From positions 1,227,636 through 1,291,635 of the forward strand of contig CACRXP010000050.1 in the NCBI GenBank assembly GCA_902702965.1: DNA of 64,000 bases, written 5' to 3'. This DNA comes from Spirometra erinaceieuropaei. Lineage: Eukaryota > Platyhelminthes > Cestoda > Diphyllobothriidea > Diphyllobothriidae. Below the pieces are notes generated by a model. The model did no database searches and was not told where the DNA came from. It saw only the letters and a list, made by a program, of their open reading frames with translations. Numbering within the stretch: the first letter of the stretch is position 1; each line of letters opens with the position of its first letter. Shown one piece after another: positions 14,433 through 25,706 of the stretch. The translations under genes and the position numbers were made by a program.

Positions 14433-14468
14433 CTGACGTTTCGGAAACTTCCTCGTTTCCATCATCAG
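14433..14468 (-). ncRNA. hammerhead ribozyme-like core (PLE family A)
   Basis: On the minus strand the order is CTGATGA, a 6-bp stem GGAAAC/GTTTCC closed by GAGGAA, GAAA, then ACGTC. All core boxes are intact. The ACGT after GAA is self-complementary, fitting the very short stem III reported for PLE hammerheads, which may work as dimers. Cleavage would fall after GTC. Stem I is weak. Confidence 0.7.
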
Positions 14469-15475
14469 AGTAGCGTAATTGTTGCACTTGCCGGTCTTGA
14501 GTTGTTCAGTCTTGTCGCTTGCCTCGTATTATAGCCGTGCTGGACGCACGAACTTTGACCTGCCTGTTTGCCGCTGACTGGCTTAGACCTCCCCGCAGCT
14601 GACCGCTGATAGGCCTGCGTGATATTTGTTCCCTTTGGGGTCGGCATAATTGTGGTCAAATCAACGTGCCGCTTGGCCCCTCCCACGTCAGCCGGTGGAC
14701 TGATCGGTCGTTGCTGTTCAGGTGAGCAGCATTCAGCTTCGCGGGCGCACCGGTGAGACAGTGTTCGGCTTTGGTCACATGACCTCTGGCCGCCAATTCT
14801 GCTCTTTTCCGTGAGCGTTGACTCTCGGTCCCGCGCGCTCGCTTGCCTTACGGGTCCTGTCCGGACTGATCCGAGCCTTGAACGCAGTGCCTGGTAGGCG
14901 GGATGTAAATCTATAGCTCGGTTAAGTGTACCAGTCGAGAACCAACTTTCGAGCACCAGTCTGGCCATCTTCTCATTGGCTCGACCAATTACCCTCGCTT
15001 TCTCAAAGGCAAAATTGTGGTTCAGTTCTCGTATGTGGCCATAGACCAAAGACAGCTTGTCCTTGCGGTTGATTGCAAGTTCGTGTTCGTGCAATCTTGT
15101 ACCGAGGCGTTTGCCCGTTTCACCAACATACCTTGCATTGCAATTTAGGAACGGTATGCTGTATACCACCGCCGACTGTTCTGTTGTTAGTAGCGGGTCT
15201 TTGGGCTTCATGATTTGCTGTCTGATGATGCATTCTGGCTTATGAGTCACGCCAATCCCAAAAGGTTTCAGGATTCTTGCTGTTGCCTCTGATACGTTCT
15301 TCACATAGGGTATTGAGAGCCAGAACTTGGGCTTTCCTCCACTCGACCGCTCAAAATGAGGCTTTTTGGGGCAATCGCGTATGAAGGACTTCGGGTAGCC
15401 GTTGGCTTTTAAAAGGCCCTGTAAGTAAGTCATCTCCACCTTCCTCCCACTGTCGTCGCTACAGTGTGTATACAT
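14465..15475 (-). pseudogene. PLE C-terminal ORF: linker plus GIY-YIG endonuclease
   Basis: The open frame has 336 codons. Residues 54-92 hold the linker typical of PLE proteins (IPYVKNVSEA, later RQQIMKPKDP). Residues 103-135 are the GIY-YIG nuclease: VVYSIP corresponds to the GIY strand and YVGETGKRL to the YIG strand, followed by TRLHEHELA with the catalytic-type Arg and His. A C-terminal region of about 150 residues is basic and low in complexity. In intact PLEs this domain is thought to nick target DNA for RT priming. The RT domain is missing, so this is a truncated gene although the frame is still open. The stop codon is the UGA inside the hammerhead-like core. Confidence 0.85.
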
Positions 15476-18400
15476 ATATACTATACGTATATATTATATT
15501 GCCGTTCGCATATTGAAAATGTCCTCAGGAAATATCATCAATATGCCCTATCATTTCTGCCGAAAGTTTTAAACATTATAATTTTTTTGATATATCTCCC
15601 AATGACGAAGGGTGTGACAGGCACTTGCTTTGGGTCGAGTCGCGTGCATTTACGCACTTAACGGATGTTTTTGCTGCTTAAATGAGCACCATGCCAATCT
15701 GTTCAATATTTGGGTTTGGGGTTATCATATTGACTAATAACATGGAACAATGGACTGTCTACCGTTTACAAAAGTAGGATTTACAGTTTTATTGTAATAA
15801 AAAATTCTTAGAAGATCATTTGAGTCCGTGAACCTGAACGTAAGTGGCATTGAAGAAAAGATGGAAGCAGACACATGCACAAAATTTACGGAGGCACCAG
15901 GAAACCTTTTAAATAGAAAGGCCAGTTTGCATTGTACAGGGTAGACACTGCGTGAAAGAAAATCATGTATTTCTCCAAGCTTTTAGGAAGCCGTGCAATA
16001 GGGCGTATAAAATTTTGCTATGGATGTGGACCATGTTGCATACTTTATGAGCAGCACTAATAAATGGACAAATGCTTATAGAGTGTAAAACGCCAGAATT
16101 TCGAAACTGAAGCAACAGAATTTTAATCCAGAAGTGCATCTTTCTCGCACCACCAGAATGTATGCTGAAGGCAAAAAATACTGTATAAGATTGGGGTTGT
16201 CCATGCTACTTATCCGGATGTTCCAGTGTCCAAATAGTTTTTAGAAATGCGACAAAACTCAGATATTTCCGAATCAGTGCGCTCAGATAAGGCATTTGAC
16301 TCCATCGTTGATATTTTATAATATAAAATCATTTTTGAGGAATAAATTCGAATATAGCAGTTATCCTGAAATTCTTCCGCACTTAAATAATAAAATCCCC
16401 TTATGGGATATCAGACAATTTGGGTAAATTTATTCCTTTACCAAAGTTTGTAGAATGTACGCCATAGAAACCATCCAGGATACTGATGTGCCAATCGTCA
16501 GATGTAGTGTTGTTTCGCTTCAAAAATTCACGATAACTCAAAGACTATGTGGTCAGTCAACTACCACTGATGTGTCGGTTATCACGAAAAGCGCAGTATT
16601 ATTAGCAGCATCCTGCGACCTGCAAAAACGACAAAACACCTTTTGTCGACACCTCCGTGGGACTTAGGCTTTCTGTATAAATCATCAGTTTTAGGTTCAG
16701 AAAGGAACCTTCACGCATTAATCACTCTCAATTTCGTTCATTTTGAATTTTAGTAGTTTCACTGGCTTCTGAGGTGTGATCTCTTTATGGAGACCAGATG
16801 CACTTGGCCCAGATTGTGAAGGTTTTGGTTGATTTTTAGACATAAAAGCGGCGCCTTCACTGCTTTGTCGACGCAGTGACCTTAAGCTCGTAATCTAATG
16901 ACCGGAAAATGACAAATGTACTTTCGATAAGCGACCCTTGTTTAGTCCGCGAAAGATTCCTGGGATTAGGTCTGCTATAATTGGACTGACGTAACACCTA
17001 CTTTTAAAAGCTCCCCATCCAATCCTGTAAGTTTTTGCTATTTCATTTACTTTAAGTGCATTGAATGTCCTTTAATTTGAAATCTACGTTCCCGTATTTT
17101 CTTCTAAATTGCACATATTACATTAATAGTCAAAATAGATTCCAATGTGCTCTAAAGAGTAAACCGTAATTAGTTGTTTTTGTTTTGAGCACAGGAAACG
17201 TGAATTCGCGCACGTTATTCATATATTAATGGCATGCATCCACGGTTCCTATAAATGTGTACTGCAGAATTTAAGTATTTTCACAGTGTTAACGATTTAA
17301 TTAGCAAAAGGAAGCATCGCAGTTCCATTGTTTGTTGTAAAAACATCAGACAACGTACATTAGTTTAAGTCGGTTTAATTTAGAAATTATTTCTAATTAT
17401 AAAACGTTAAATAGGTCTAAATTTGTACGGATAAAAGTAAAAGACCGTTGTAGCACCAAGCATTCGAAGGCGAAAGTGCCCGCCATGTCGTCTTCTGGAT
17501 ATTGCTATGGGAATTTTCACAACTCTACAAGTAAAAGAATTAGGGCAAAATGACACCGATAAGATATATTAATGGAAATAGCTTTTATAAGGCGCTTTTA
17601 CGTACATTACTCGGGAAATGAAGCGAAGACTGCAGAAACTTCTGTTCAAAACTTTTGGGACAACTAGAATTACGTGATTGGAAGATGTGTTGAGGTCGAA
17701 CCCCCGCAATATTTCCTGTGTTCATTATCACGCTGTGGGATTTTTGCTTAAAGGTCGCAGGTGCGCAGCAACAACTATCCGTGTGTTATCATTGCAACCG
17801 CTTTTCTTCGCTGCGAGGTGGCGCATAAAAACAAACGAGTAACCTTAGTCCGAAGGGCCAGAGCTTGGTTTTCTAACACAATTATCGCCTGCACCCACAC
17901 TGATTCTAATTATGACGCGAATGTCCGCCTGGCCACTGTCACTCACGCCCGCGTACTGCTGGCTTCATGCACTACGGCCACATTGGCTAAAGTGCGTTCA
18001 TTTGTCCTGAAACGACACAGGAGGAGAGAAGTAGCAGAACGGTCTATGCACACTCCACCACAATGTCAGGCTTCGGTCAATCAGTCGGACATCCTCGAAG
18101 TCGAGCTTGACGCAGACTATGACCTAGCATTCAGCCACAATGAACGGATGACCTGAACTTCAACTGAATTGGTGCGTTTGCAGTCGCCTACCGACATCTC
18201 CGATGTGGTCGAAATGACAGTCAAACTCGACAGGCTACAGAGGACAGTGTCTCTATATATTGTGACGCTAAATGTTTGCTTTCTTCTGAAACTTTAGGAT
18301 ACTTAACGAGTTTCAATTAACGATTCTTCGCTGTTTGAAGAACACGGAAGCGATTACAAACATTCTGGATATTGCATACATATGCTTCAGTGCCCTTTCA

Positions 18401-19344
18401 CCGAGAACGTTAAAAAAGACTTATGGAATTCACTGTCATTGTATCCAATAGAAGCCTACGCAGGCATCAAGAGAAAGTGAACGATAATGGATTCTTTACA
18501 CTTGTGTTTTGAGTGATCCGCAAATTACATTGAAATAAAACATTCAATAATCTCCCACAAAAAGGCCTAAAATGAGCGTTTACTAATATGTCGCTAAAGA
18601 ATTATAAATTAGAATTGGTACCTTACATCTAGGTTACAGCTATTTTCAAAAATGCTCTTAGAGCAGTGGCCAAGAGCGTTATTTTGCCCAAAAGCGTTAA
18701 AATACAAATGGACACTTACCAAAGCATTCGTGGGCAGAATAATGAGATGCAATATCTAGCTATCAGAAAATTGGCCAGTAATTCGTGATTGTTGGACAAC
18801 AACTCAAACAAGCACCCTTTAATATTCGATATTGGCCGACTGAGAGGCCACGATATGACTACTGAAATCTTACAACACTATGCCCTCCTCGGCCGACTTG
18901 GCTGAAAATGTACGGACCAGTATAGGAATTATAGGGATACGCCACCCTGAAGGTCATTTATTAATTATGCCGATTTTTTGCCTAAAATAACAGCAAACCA
19001 GTTAATGCTTTCAAGTTAGGTTCCGGAATTGTATGAGTGCACTTTCTGCTGCTTGTTTTGATCGGGTTCCAACACATAGTATATGGATGCGTAGCATATT
19101 TATTCTCTCAGCAATCTCGTAGATTGGAATCGGTTGTCCTGAATGCTAACATTGTTAAAGTCTGTAATCAGATAAGTGATGGACTCGGATAGCTGATCTC
19201 TGCTTGGACGAGGGAAGAAGGAGTAGGGTCGACTCTAGGAACTCCGGCTCCACGGCCCTAGAGGGCATTTTTCCACTATAAACAATCAGACCTGCCTCTA
19301 AACCATTACGATGTCCTGACAGCCGGCTTGGAAGGCTCAAAATT
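15476..19344. other. intergenic DNA, nothing recognised
   Basis: AT-rich. The longest open stretch (17761-18156, plus) begins with GTG, has no recognisable domain and lies in a less AT-rich patch. I do not call it a gene. Confidence 0.45.
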
Positions 19345-19655
19345 AACAGGATGACTCGGACGGAGTGTCAGACTGGAATGGCTCCTTCTTGATCTGACGT
19401 TTATGGCACTCCCATTCAGTTGTGATCCGAGCCGCCCCCTTGTCTTTTTGGTGAAACCCCGGTCCGCTGTTCGCGACCAGGCCCGTGTAGCATGCATAGA
19501 CGGGGTGTTTAGCCCTGTCAGTCACTGCACCCGACCCCCCCCCCTCTGGACACCGGCCAGAGATGGGTGGGGGAGAAGAGAGTGTGGCAGATAATGCGCA
19601 ATCCCGTCACCACTATGACCGAATTCACGCGCAACTCAGCCTCCTGCATCCATCA
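19345..19655 (+). repeat. dispersed repeat related to the 61.76-62.08 kb element
   Basis: Shared phrases occur in the same order as on the minus strand of 61755-62080: GATGACTCGG, TATGGCACTC, a CCCGGTCCRC phrase, CCCGTGTAG/CTCGTGTAG, CACTGCACCC and a GGTGGGAGA-like block. The copies are strongly diverged. The class is unknown. Confidence 0.5.
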
Positions 19656-19717
19656 TGCTCTGGGACTCACGACGGACATCGCATTGCGACGGCCAAACTG
19701 ACGTTATTAAAACCACT

Positions 19718-19750
19718 TTCTCTCTCTCTCTCACACACACATACACAAAC
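19718..19750. repeat. simple repeat (TC)n(AC)n
   Basis: A run of TC dinucleotides passes directly into CA dinucleotides. Confidence 0.9.
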
Positions 19751-20133
19751 AGGGAAAACGAACCAACTTTTCCTCTAACTTGTGAGTTCGTCTTTTTAAC
19801 TCCTGATCGCACTTCCGCAGAACTCCCAGTTCAAAGTGACCTTTCTTTCGCTGTTGCAAAACACGATGTCCTAGGATTTGGTTGTTGGAATAAACGTAAA
19901 CAAAGATATCCGAACTGTTGTTTATTTGCCATACACATACGAGTCACGAAGACGCATTGTCTATTGACCTCGTTTGTGGAGAATTACACGACGCAATTAA
20001 AAACATAAATTACTGGCTTTTGAAGGAAATAGCATAAAAAGCCACATGGAAAAATACATTGAATAGCTGATGTGGTGTGCATTCCGAGATGGCATCAGGA
20101 AGAAAGCTCGTCGGAAAAAATGGAGTTGTACTC

Positions 20134-20172
20134 GTGAATTTTTGGACTGGTGACACCAACCCGTTGTCAGAC
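20134..20172 (-). ncRNA. hammerhead-like motif, decayed (family D)
   Basis: The minus strand reads CTGACAA, a GGTTGGTG/CACCAGTCC hairpin, then CAAAAATTCAC. Sister copies have CTGAAGA or CTGCCGA and GAAAATTCAC. The hairpin is clear but the core boxes are mutated, so activity is unlikely. Confidence 0.45.
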
Positions 20173-20615
20173 GAAATAAACAGAGAAGTAAGTGAAATGG
20201 TCAGACTAAATTGGGTGGCGCATCAGGACGGTCACTGATAGGCCATCAGCTAGTGTGTGAGGCGTAGGCACATAATTAGGCTAGGATCTGGAGGGGGGGA
20301 GGGAAGGGGGAACCGTTGCGGCCTGCTTTGTTGGAGGGTAGGGGGATGGCAACTCAATGGGAATGCAGACAGTGGAATTAGTGGTTGTTGATCCGACACT
20401 GGGGGCTGAGGTCAGTGCGCCAACGTAGGGGGTGTTAGGGATTACAGTTGCGGTTCGCTGTGTCTGGGGTCGGTGGTGGCGAAATGGTGAGACTGAATGG
20501 ATTAACGGCTGTTGTTCGGTCGTGGGCGCAAATCAGTGAGCCAAGCACGCAGAACTTTGTAATGAGCGGCCAGATCAACATGACGATTTATGCTGGTCGT
20601 GTTAGAGTTCCGGAC

Positions 20616-20915
20616 TTAGAGGAATTCTCGAGCCTGTTTGGTGTTAGCCATGGCAACAACCTCAGTTCCTTCCCAATTGAAGCGATGACCGAATTGAAGG
20701 GCGTGTGCAAACATGAGTGACAAAGGGTCACGTCGACGGATGGCTAGTTTGTGTTTGCTTATATGCATACAAAGTCTTCGGCCTGCATGACCAGCATAAT
20801 CACAAGAGCAGTTAGCATACGAAATGCGGTAGATGACATTAGTTTGCTGGTCTTTGGGCATGGGGTCTTGTAATTGAGAGAGTGATTGCTCAGTGGGGCG
20901 CTGGCTTGTGGGCAA
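20616..20915 (-). pseudogene. PLE GIY-YIG endonuclease fragment (family D)
   Basis: A 99-codon open piece contains NVIYRISYANCSC, aligning with the GIY strand and its CxC pair. DYAGHAGRRL replaces the usual YVGxTGRRL, and KHKLAIRRRDPLSL follows. The piece ends in TKQAREFL, which in related copies continues as EFLEAW; here the next codon is a stop. It is nearly identical in plan to the copy at 52135-52446. Confidence 0.8.
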
Positions 20916-21399
20916 TGGAGATGTTAAACCGGTTTAGTTATCGGGCAATCGCTTCCGAAATGCCCTACAGGAAGGGTAGAGCGAAGAATTTGCGTAGTGT
21001 TGTTCCTCCATTAGAACCAAATCCTTGTGGCCGTCTCTGATGTCTAAGTCAGTTTTTCACAAAGCTGACCGGACTGGCCGATAAAAGAAAGTGAGTTCTT
21101 TCTTCAGTAGATCATCGCTGCTGCAGTAACGATAGGCCCGGCGGAAAGGGGTTCGGACACAGCTTCGTTTATGAGCCGCAGGATAATTGCTTTAATAATA
21201 ATGGATGACGTCAGTATTGGAGTCTTTTCGGTAAACGCTCGTTGCAAGGCCGCCATCACTGAGCGTTTGGATACTAAAGTCTAGAAACGGGAGGATGCCC
21301 CTTGTTCCCTCTTCGCGAGTGAACTGGATAGCTGTGAAATCGCTACTTAGACTCTGATGCAATTGCTCAACTTCACTGGTCTATATGATAACAAATGTA

Positions 21400-22510
21400 T
21401 CATTTGCGCCATTTTTGACTTTAAAGTTCGCCTAATTTGCTCTTCTAGTTGTTATAGTACCCGTTCTGTGAGTAGACGTGATATTGGAGAGCCCACTGCT
21501 GTACACCTAACTTTTTGATAAGACTTTCCATCGAATTGACAGCAGTCCTTGAGACAGGGTCTACGCATTTCTGAAACGTGTTGTGTTACAATGTTGGTCG
21601 GATTATCTTGCAGGCGTCGAGTTACGCTCCAAATCGTCAGGTCATGTGTTGTTGAGGAAAACGGGCCAACCACATCGAGCGATAGAATACTCTCATCAGG
21701 ACTTACTTAAAGGCCTTGGTTCTTCTGAAGGAATGTCTTAGAGCATTTCGCGCTATATTGTCATCCATCGGTGAGATGCATCATGTTCCTGTATCACTAT
21801 TTATCGAGGTTGTAGTTGGGTGATCCAATAAGCGGCACTACGATTCTCAGTGGCGCACCTTCTTTCTACACCTTTAGGAGGTCATATGCATGGGCTGTTC
21901 GGGGGATCATTGAGAGTCATATATCTGAAGTCGTCGGGGATTATGAGCTTTAGTCGAGTAAATTCATCTTTCGTATTTTACACGGCTGCAGCTCGATTTT
22001 TATTTGGGTCTTCCGCGGGTAGTGTGTAAGCTTCCTTGTCGTTAGACACTTGGTTAGCCTTTTTGACGTGGTCTTTTCTATGACACTAGTCGCGCCATCC
22101 TTGTCAGCAGGCACAATCACTATATTGTCATCATCTTTAAAGACTCTAACCCCTTTTTTCGTTTATTGGTAATACTTGGTGGTGATTCACTTTTTGAAGG
22201 AGACCAGCGGCGCAGTTGCGTATGTCTGCGCGCATGTCTTCAGCCACATCAGAGATCAGTAAAGTAGACTGTAGGCTCGCCAGGAAGTTTGTGGGCGCAG
22301 CATCCGCGCGAATGTTATATTTCATTTGGAAAGGTTAACAAATCTTGCCAACCTGCCCTTCTCGTTGATGGGACGGAGAAGTGACTGAGGTTTCACATGA
22401 AGTTCGGCTAGCTTTTTCACTCTGTTCGTTGTAATACGTCTCCGAAAACATTTTCAGGCAAATATATGTTTTAGTAGTTTTTCACCACTCCAAGACAGTT
22501 GAATAGACAG
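21400..22510 (-). pseudogene. decayed PLE reverse transcriptase (family D)
   Basis: Pieces are spread over several frames. VPADKDGATSV near 22110 is the PLE N-terminal RT signature. ILSLDVV near 21690 is motif A with its Asp. AVGSPISRLL near 21500 is motif B. Motif C reads AND followed by TFVII, where the sister copy at 52.9 kb has YADD followed by TFVII. The first catalytic Asp is therefore Asn. Together with the frame breaks this makes the enzyme dead. Confidence 0.8.
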
Positions 22511-22828
22511 TGAAAATATCCGTTTCTGTGGCGACGGTAATCACGAGTGGTTTCCTCGGGGCGAACTTACGCGCATCCATCAAAAAATCTTCCCTCCTAC
22601 ATTTGGAAGATAAACACAGGACACCGCTGAAGGTCACATAGACGTAAACTTAGCCATTCATTGGTGTCTGCGAAGCGGAATATATGGGCCGTTTAATGAG
22701 ACGACTGAGGAAGAGGGTACGCCTGTGCATACCTGTTCAGCTGTAGAGAGGAGAAAGTAGATCGACTTCGAGTTCTATTTCCTCACATCTAGTGGATTCA
22801 AATCATTGCGTAGACATACCAGAGGCCT

Positions 22829-22912
22829 NNNNNNNNNNNNNNNNNNNNNNNNNNNNNNNNNNNNNNNNNNNNNNNNNNNNNNNNNNNNNNNNNNNNNNNN
22901 NNNNNNNNNNNN
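22829..22912. other. assembly gap (84 N)
   Basis: Run of N. Sequence on either side is unrelated to any gene recognised here. Confidence 0.99.
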
Positions 22913-23199
22913 AGCTTTTCCTACTCTATTCGAAAGTCTTTATATATGAATACTCGACCTGTAGCCCACCAGCTACTGCAGACTAGTAGCGAAATATTAC
23001 CAAGCAGCCAACAGGCAACTGGTACTATACAAGCACTTAGTGATTTATCATACTAACCGTGCAGGCATAAGGTAAAAGTACATAAGCAGCTCACTAAGAG
23101 TGCAACAGGCCAGACGCAGACGGCTGTTTCACGGCCGTTACCGATCATCAGTGCACCATAGGCCGTATGAAGTGAGGTATACAAGCATGTCACGTGAGC

Positions 23200-23374
23200 G
23201 TTTGACCCTAATTGCTGTGGTTGGATCTTACTCGATCTCATTCTGTCCGCACGCCAACTTTCTACTGACGGCAACAGAAGTTGTGTCGTAGGACACATGC
23301 CACATATAAAACAAGCTGGCACGCGGGCAGAATGGGATCGAGTGAGATCCTAAGCACAAAAGTGAGGGTCAAAC
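23200..23374. repeat. small foldback repeat
   Basis: The arms 23200-23255 and 23318-23374 are imperfect reverse complements. Both contain GTTTGACCCT, a GGATCTYACTCGATCYCATT phrase and a CCGC/GCGTGCC end. The loop is about 60 bp. A phrase just upstream (about 23090) is also found near 11745, so the unit is probably part of a dispersed repeat. Confidence 0.6.
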
Positions 23375-25568
23375 AATTACTTGATATAAGCTTAAAGTCC
23401 AGTCACGCGTCATACACCAATATTACGTTGCCGCATGACGCAGCTGCGAGGGGTACGGTTCATCATTGGTCCCCAACGTTCTCTGTGAGTTTTTGGACAT
23501 ATGAAATCCAGTTTCCATTCTGCCCTGTTTGGTTTCAGGGGAAATTAGTACGCGAACGTCGCAGTAAATTCCTGGGAACAAAACTTTTAAGGCTTGGTCA
23601 GAAAGCTTTATACTGATAGATTCACTCCAAGTTCGAGCATTAATTTCCTCTGAAATTAAAAGAGGTATAACATTGAAACTGGAATTTATATATCAGAAAG
23701 CACACGGGGAACATTGGGGAGCCAGTGATGGCCGAACCCCTCGCAACTGCCTTATGCGACTGCACAAGCTCGGCGAAGCCCGTGTTTTTGGACTTTTAGC
23801 TAACTCCTCAGTTGTTAGCTTGGTAAACAACCTATCTTTGTCTACTGCTTATTTATAATACCTACATCGGCAACACGGTGCTCACACCTTAGCCATATGT
23901 GGAAAAGGTTTTTTTGATCTAAGTGCTGGTCACAGTAATCCGTACAGTGAATCCGTACAGTGTCCCGGAAAGCCGAATTTACCTCATTTAGTTCCAAGGA
24001 ACCCTTCTACATTTGCATACTCAGGGAGCCTTAATTTGATTCGGCCAAGATATTAAATGTATGCTGGAGATCTCAAAAAATTTCCTATAGAAGTCTAGGC
24101 CATGCGATTCGGTTAGGAATTATACAGTCAGAGGGGAGCGTTCATAGACAACGCTCAAGCTGCAAATCAATAATCGAGAGATGATATTGTTCATTTATCT
24201 CCTACCTATTTATAAATAGGAGACGGAAGTGAATAATATTCTCGTCAAATCATAACGAACCTTCTGTTACTATACATTTAAAAGATCATGGCGTACTATA
24301 ATTGCCCATGATAAAGTTTCTTATGGGGTTACTGATACGAATGGGTAATTTGAAGGTAATAGCGCACCTTATCAGTGGGAAATAAACGTATTTAATAAGG
24401 AAAAAAAGGCCGTGGATCGTGTGGAGCGAAGGAAGTAAGATGAGAGTCACTGGTTAAGTTATTATGAAAAGTAAAAAATGTTGGCCTGAGGTCCAGGATA
24501 GACCTTGTATCTGCACACAGTTCTGAGACATCTGTCTGTTTAGCCATTCCTCCCGCTGTAAGGAGAGTACGTCCTCGAAGAGATCTGTCCTGGCAGCCTG
24601 ACTTTCGAGGGTTTATTCGAGAAGGCTTCATTTGAGTCTAGACAGCATCTAAAAATGCTTGTGCTCTCATTTATCTCCAATAGGGCTGTCAGATGAAAAT
24701 TTTGGCATACATAATTTATTCGCAATAAAATGTCACCAAGACCTTCTCATATTGCTCAACCTGTTGGCACTTTCTAGCTTCAGAAACTAAAATAACTAAA
24801 TAACCAGCAGCGTGACCGTGTGTCGGAGGGTTGACTTTTCACTTTCTCTTTCAATTTTACCCGTTTTTTCTTAGAGATTCCGTTGCAGGCTATTCTACAA
24901 AATAGAACAGTATGGAAATTGGTTGGCAAGGTATTTAAATCCTCCATATAATGGACTCTCGTCAGCAACCGTTGATACCATGATTGCCTTGGAAACCAGC
25001 GCTATCCCCCATTCTGAAGAAAGTCATTATCTACTGTTGTCTGCGCACGTGCGTGTGCTTCCAAGAAGTGCGGATACCTGGGGCTGGGGTTCTGCCTGAT
25101 TGGCATCAATAGCCTTTGACGTTAACGTTGGGATGCGCGGGCGTGCGTGTGCGTGTTAACACCACGGTCTTCGTCAGCGGAAATCATTTTTACCCTCAGA
25201 CGCACACTATAACTTTGCCCGCGAAGGGTAGGCAGAATTGGGCACGCGCTACCCGCCATCGCCTTTGCGTCCTTTTTTGATTCGTCCTCTGCATGACCTC
25301 TCATGGTTGAAATGCAACCAATCAGGACGCAGGCACAGCGGGACAGCAATAACCTTTTTCGTTGTAACATACGGCTTCCCCTTTATTTTGCCGGCGGACA
25401 GTGCCCGAGTGAAAGGTTTACACAACTCCAACCTGATTGGATGTTTTAGGATGTCGAGGTAAAGGGATCGTCTGTACGCACCGGCAGTCAGCCGCATATC
25501 GACAAATACGAGCAGTTTGTGCGGGCAACCTTGGCTGACATCGTGTATTAACACTCGCCTGGGAATCC
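23375..25568. other. intergenic DNA, nothing recognised
   Basis: No gene seen. It lies upstream of the PDZ gene, so its promoter and any 5' non-coding exon could be here, but no core promoter element could be singled out. A less AT-rich patch starts near 25020. Confidence 0.4.
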
Positions 25569-25582
25569 TTCCGTTTGTGCAG
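25569..25582 (+). promoter_or_regulatory. splice acceptor just upstream of the PDZ start codon
   Basis: The pyrimidine-rich stretch CCTTCCGTTTGTGCAG ends in AG 13 nt before the ATG at 25596. It could accept a 5' non-coding exon or a trans-spliced leader; flatworms are known to trans-splice some messages. The sequence cannot tell which. Confidence 0.5.
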
Positions 25583-25595
25583 AAAGCGAATAAAG

Positions 25596-25706
25596 ATGTC
25601 CACGGAACCGGTCGTTTATAGCCTGCGGAGACCCAATTCGGATAAATCATGGGGATTTGCACTGCAGGGTGGAGCCGACCAAGGACTACCTGTTTTTGTC
25701 CACAAG
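25596..25706 (+). CDS. PDZ gene coding exon 1
   Basis: It encodes residues 1-37, from MSTEPVVYSLRR to LPVFVHK, covering the first PDZ strand and the WGFALQGG loop. The ATG is the first in frame after the acceptor-like site at 25582. It ends AAG|GTATAA, a phase 0 donor. Confidence 0.9.

Larger units (their letters stand above)
14385..15475 (-). mobile_element. Penelope-like element, 5'-truncated copy (family A)
   Basis: This is the 3' part of a Penelope-like retroelement on the minus strand. It keeps the RT-to-endonuclease linker, the GIY-YIG domain, a long C-terminal extension and a hammerhead-like core at its 3' end. The reverse transcriptase palm is absent: the element stops at about 15475 next to AT-rich DNA, the usual sign of incomplete reverse transcription. 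A second 3' fragment of the same family lies at 49985-50565. Confidence 0.85.
20095..22560 (-). mobile_element. Penelope-like element, near full-length but decayed (family D)
   Basis: On the minus strand, from high to low coordinates, one can read an N-terminal segment (about 22500-22350, with KKLAELHVKPQS), the conserved VPADKDG segment (about 22110), RT motifs A to C (about 21700-21400), the linker region and a GIY-YIG domain (about 20900-20620), then a terminal repeat with a hammerhead-like motif. Many stops and frameshifts break the frame. It is the longest collinear PLE here. The 51.6-54.6 kb composite belongs to the same family. The 5' boundary is uncertain and close to the gap at 22829. 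Confidence 0.8.

Noticed and set aside
17761..18156. 131-codon open stretch on the plus strand
   Set aside because: Starts with GTG, no domain or neighbour support.
25249..25662. 137-codon open stretch antisense to PDZ exon 1
   Set aside because: Overlaps the well-supported sense exon and shows no motif.
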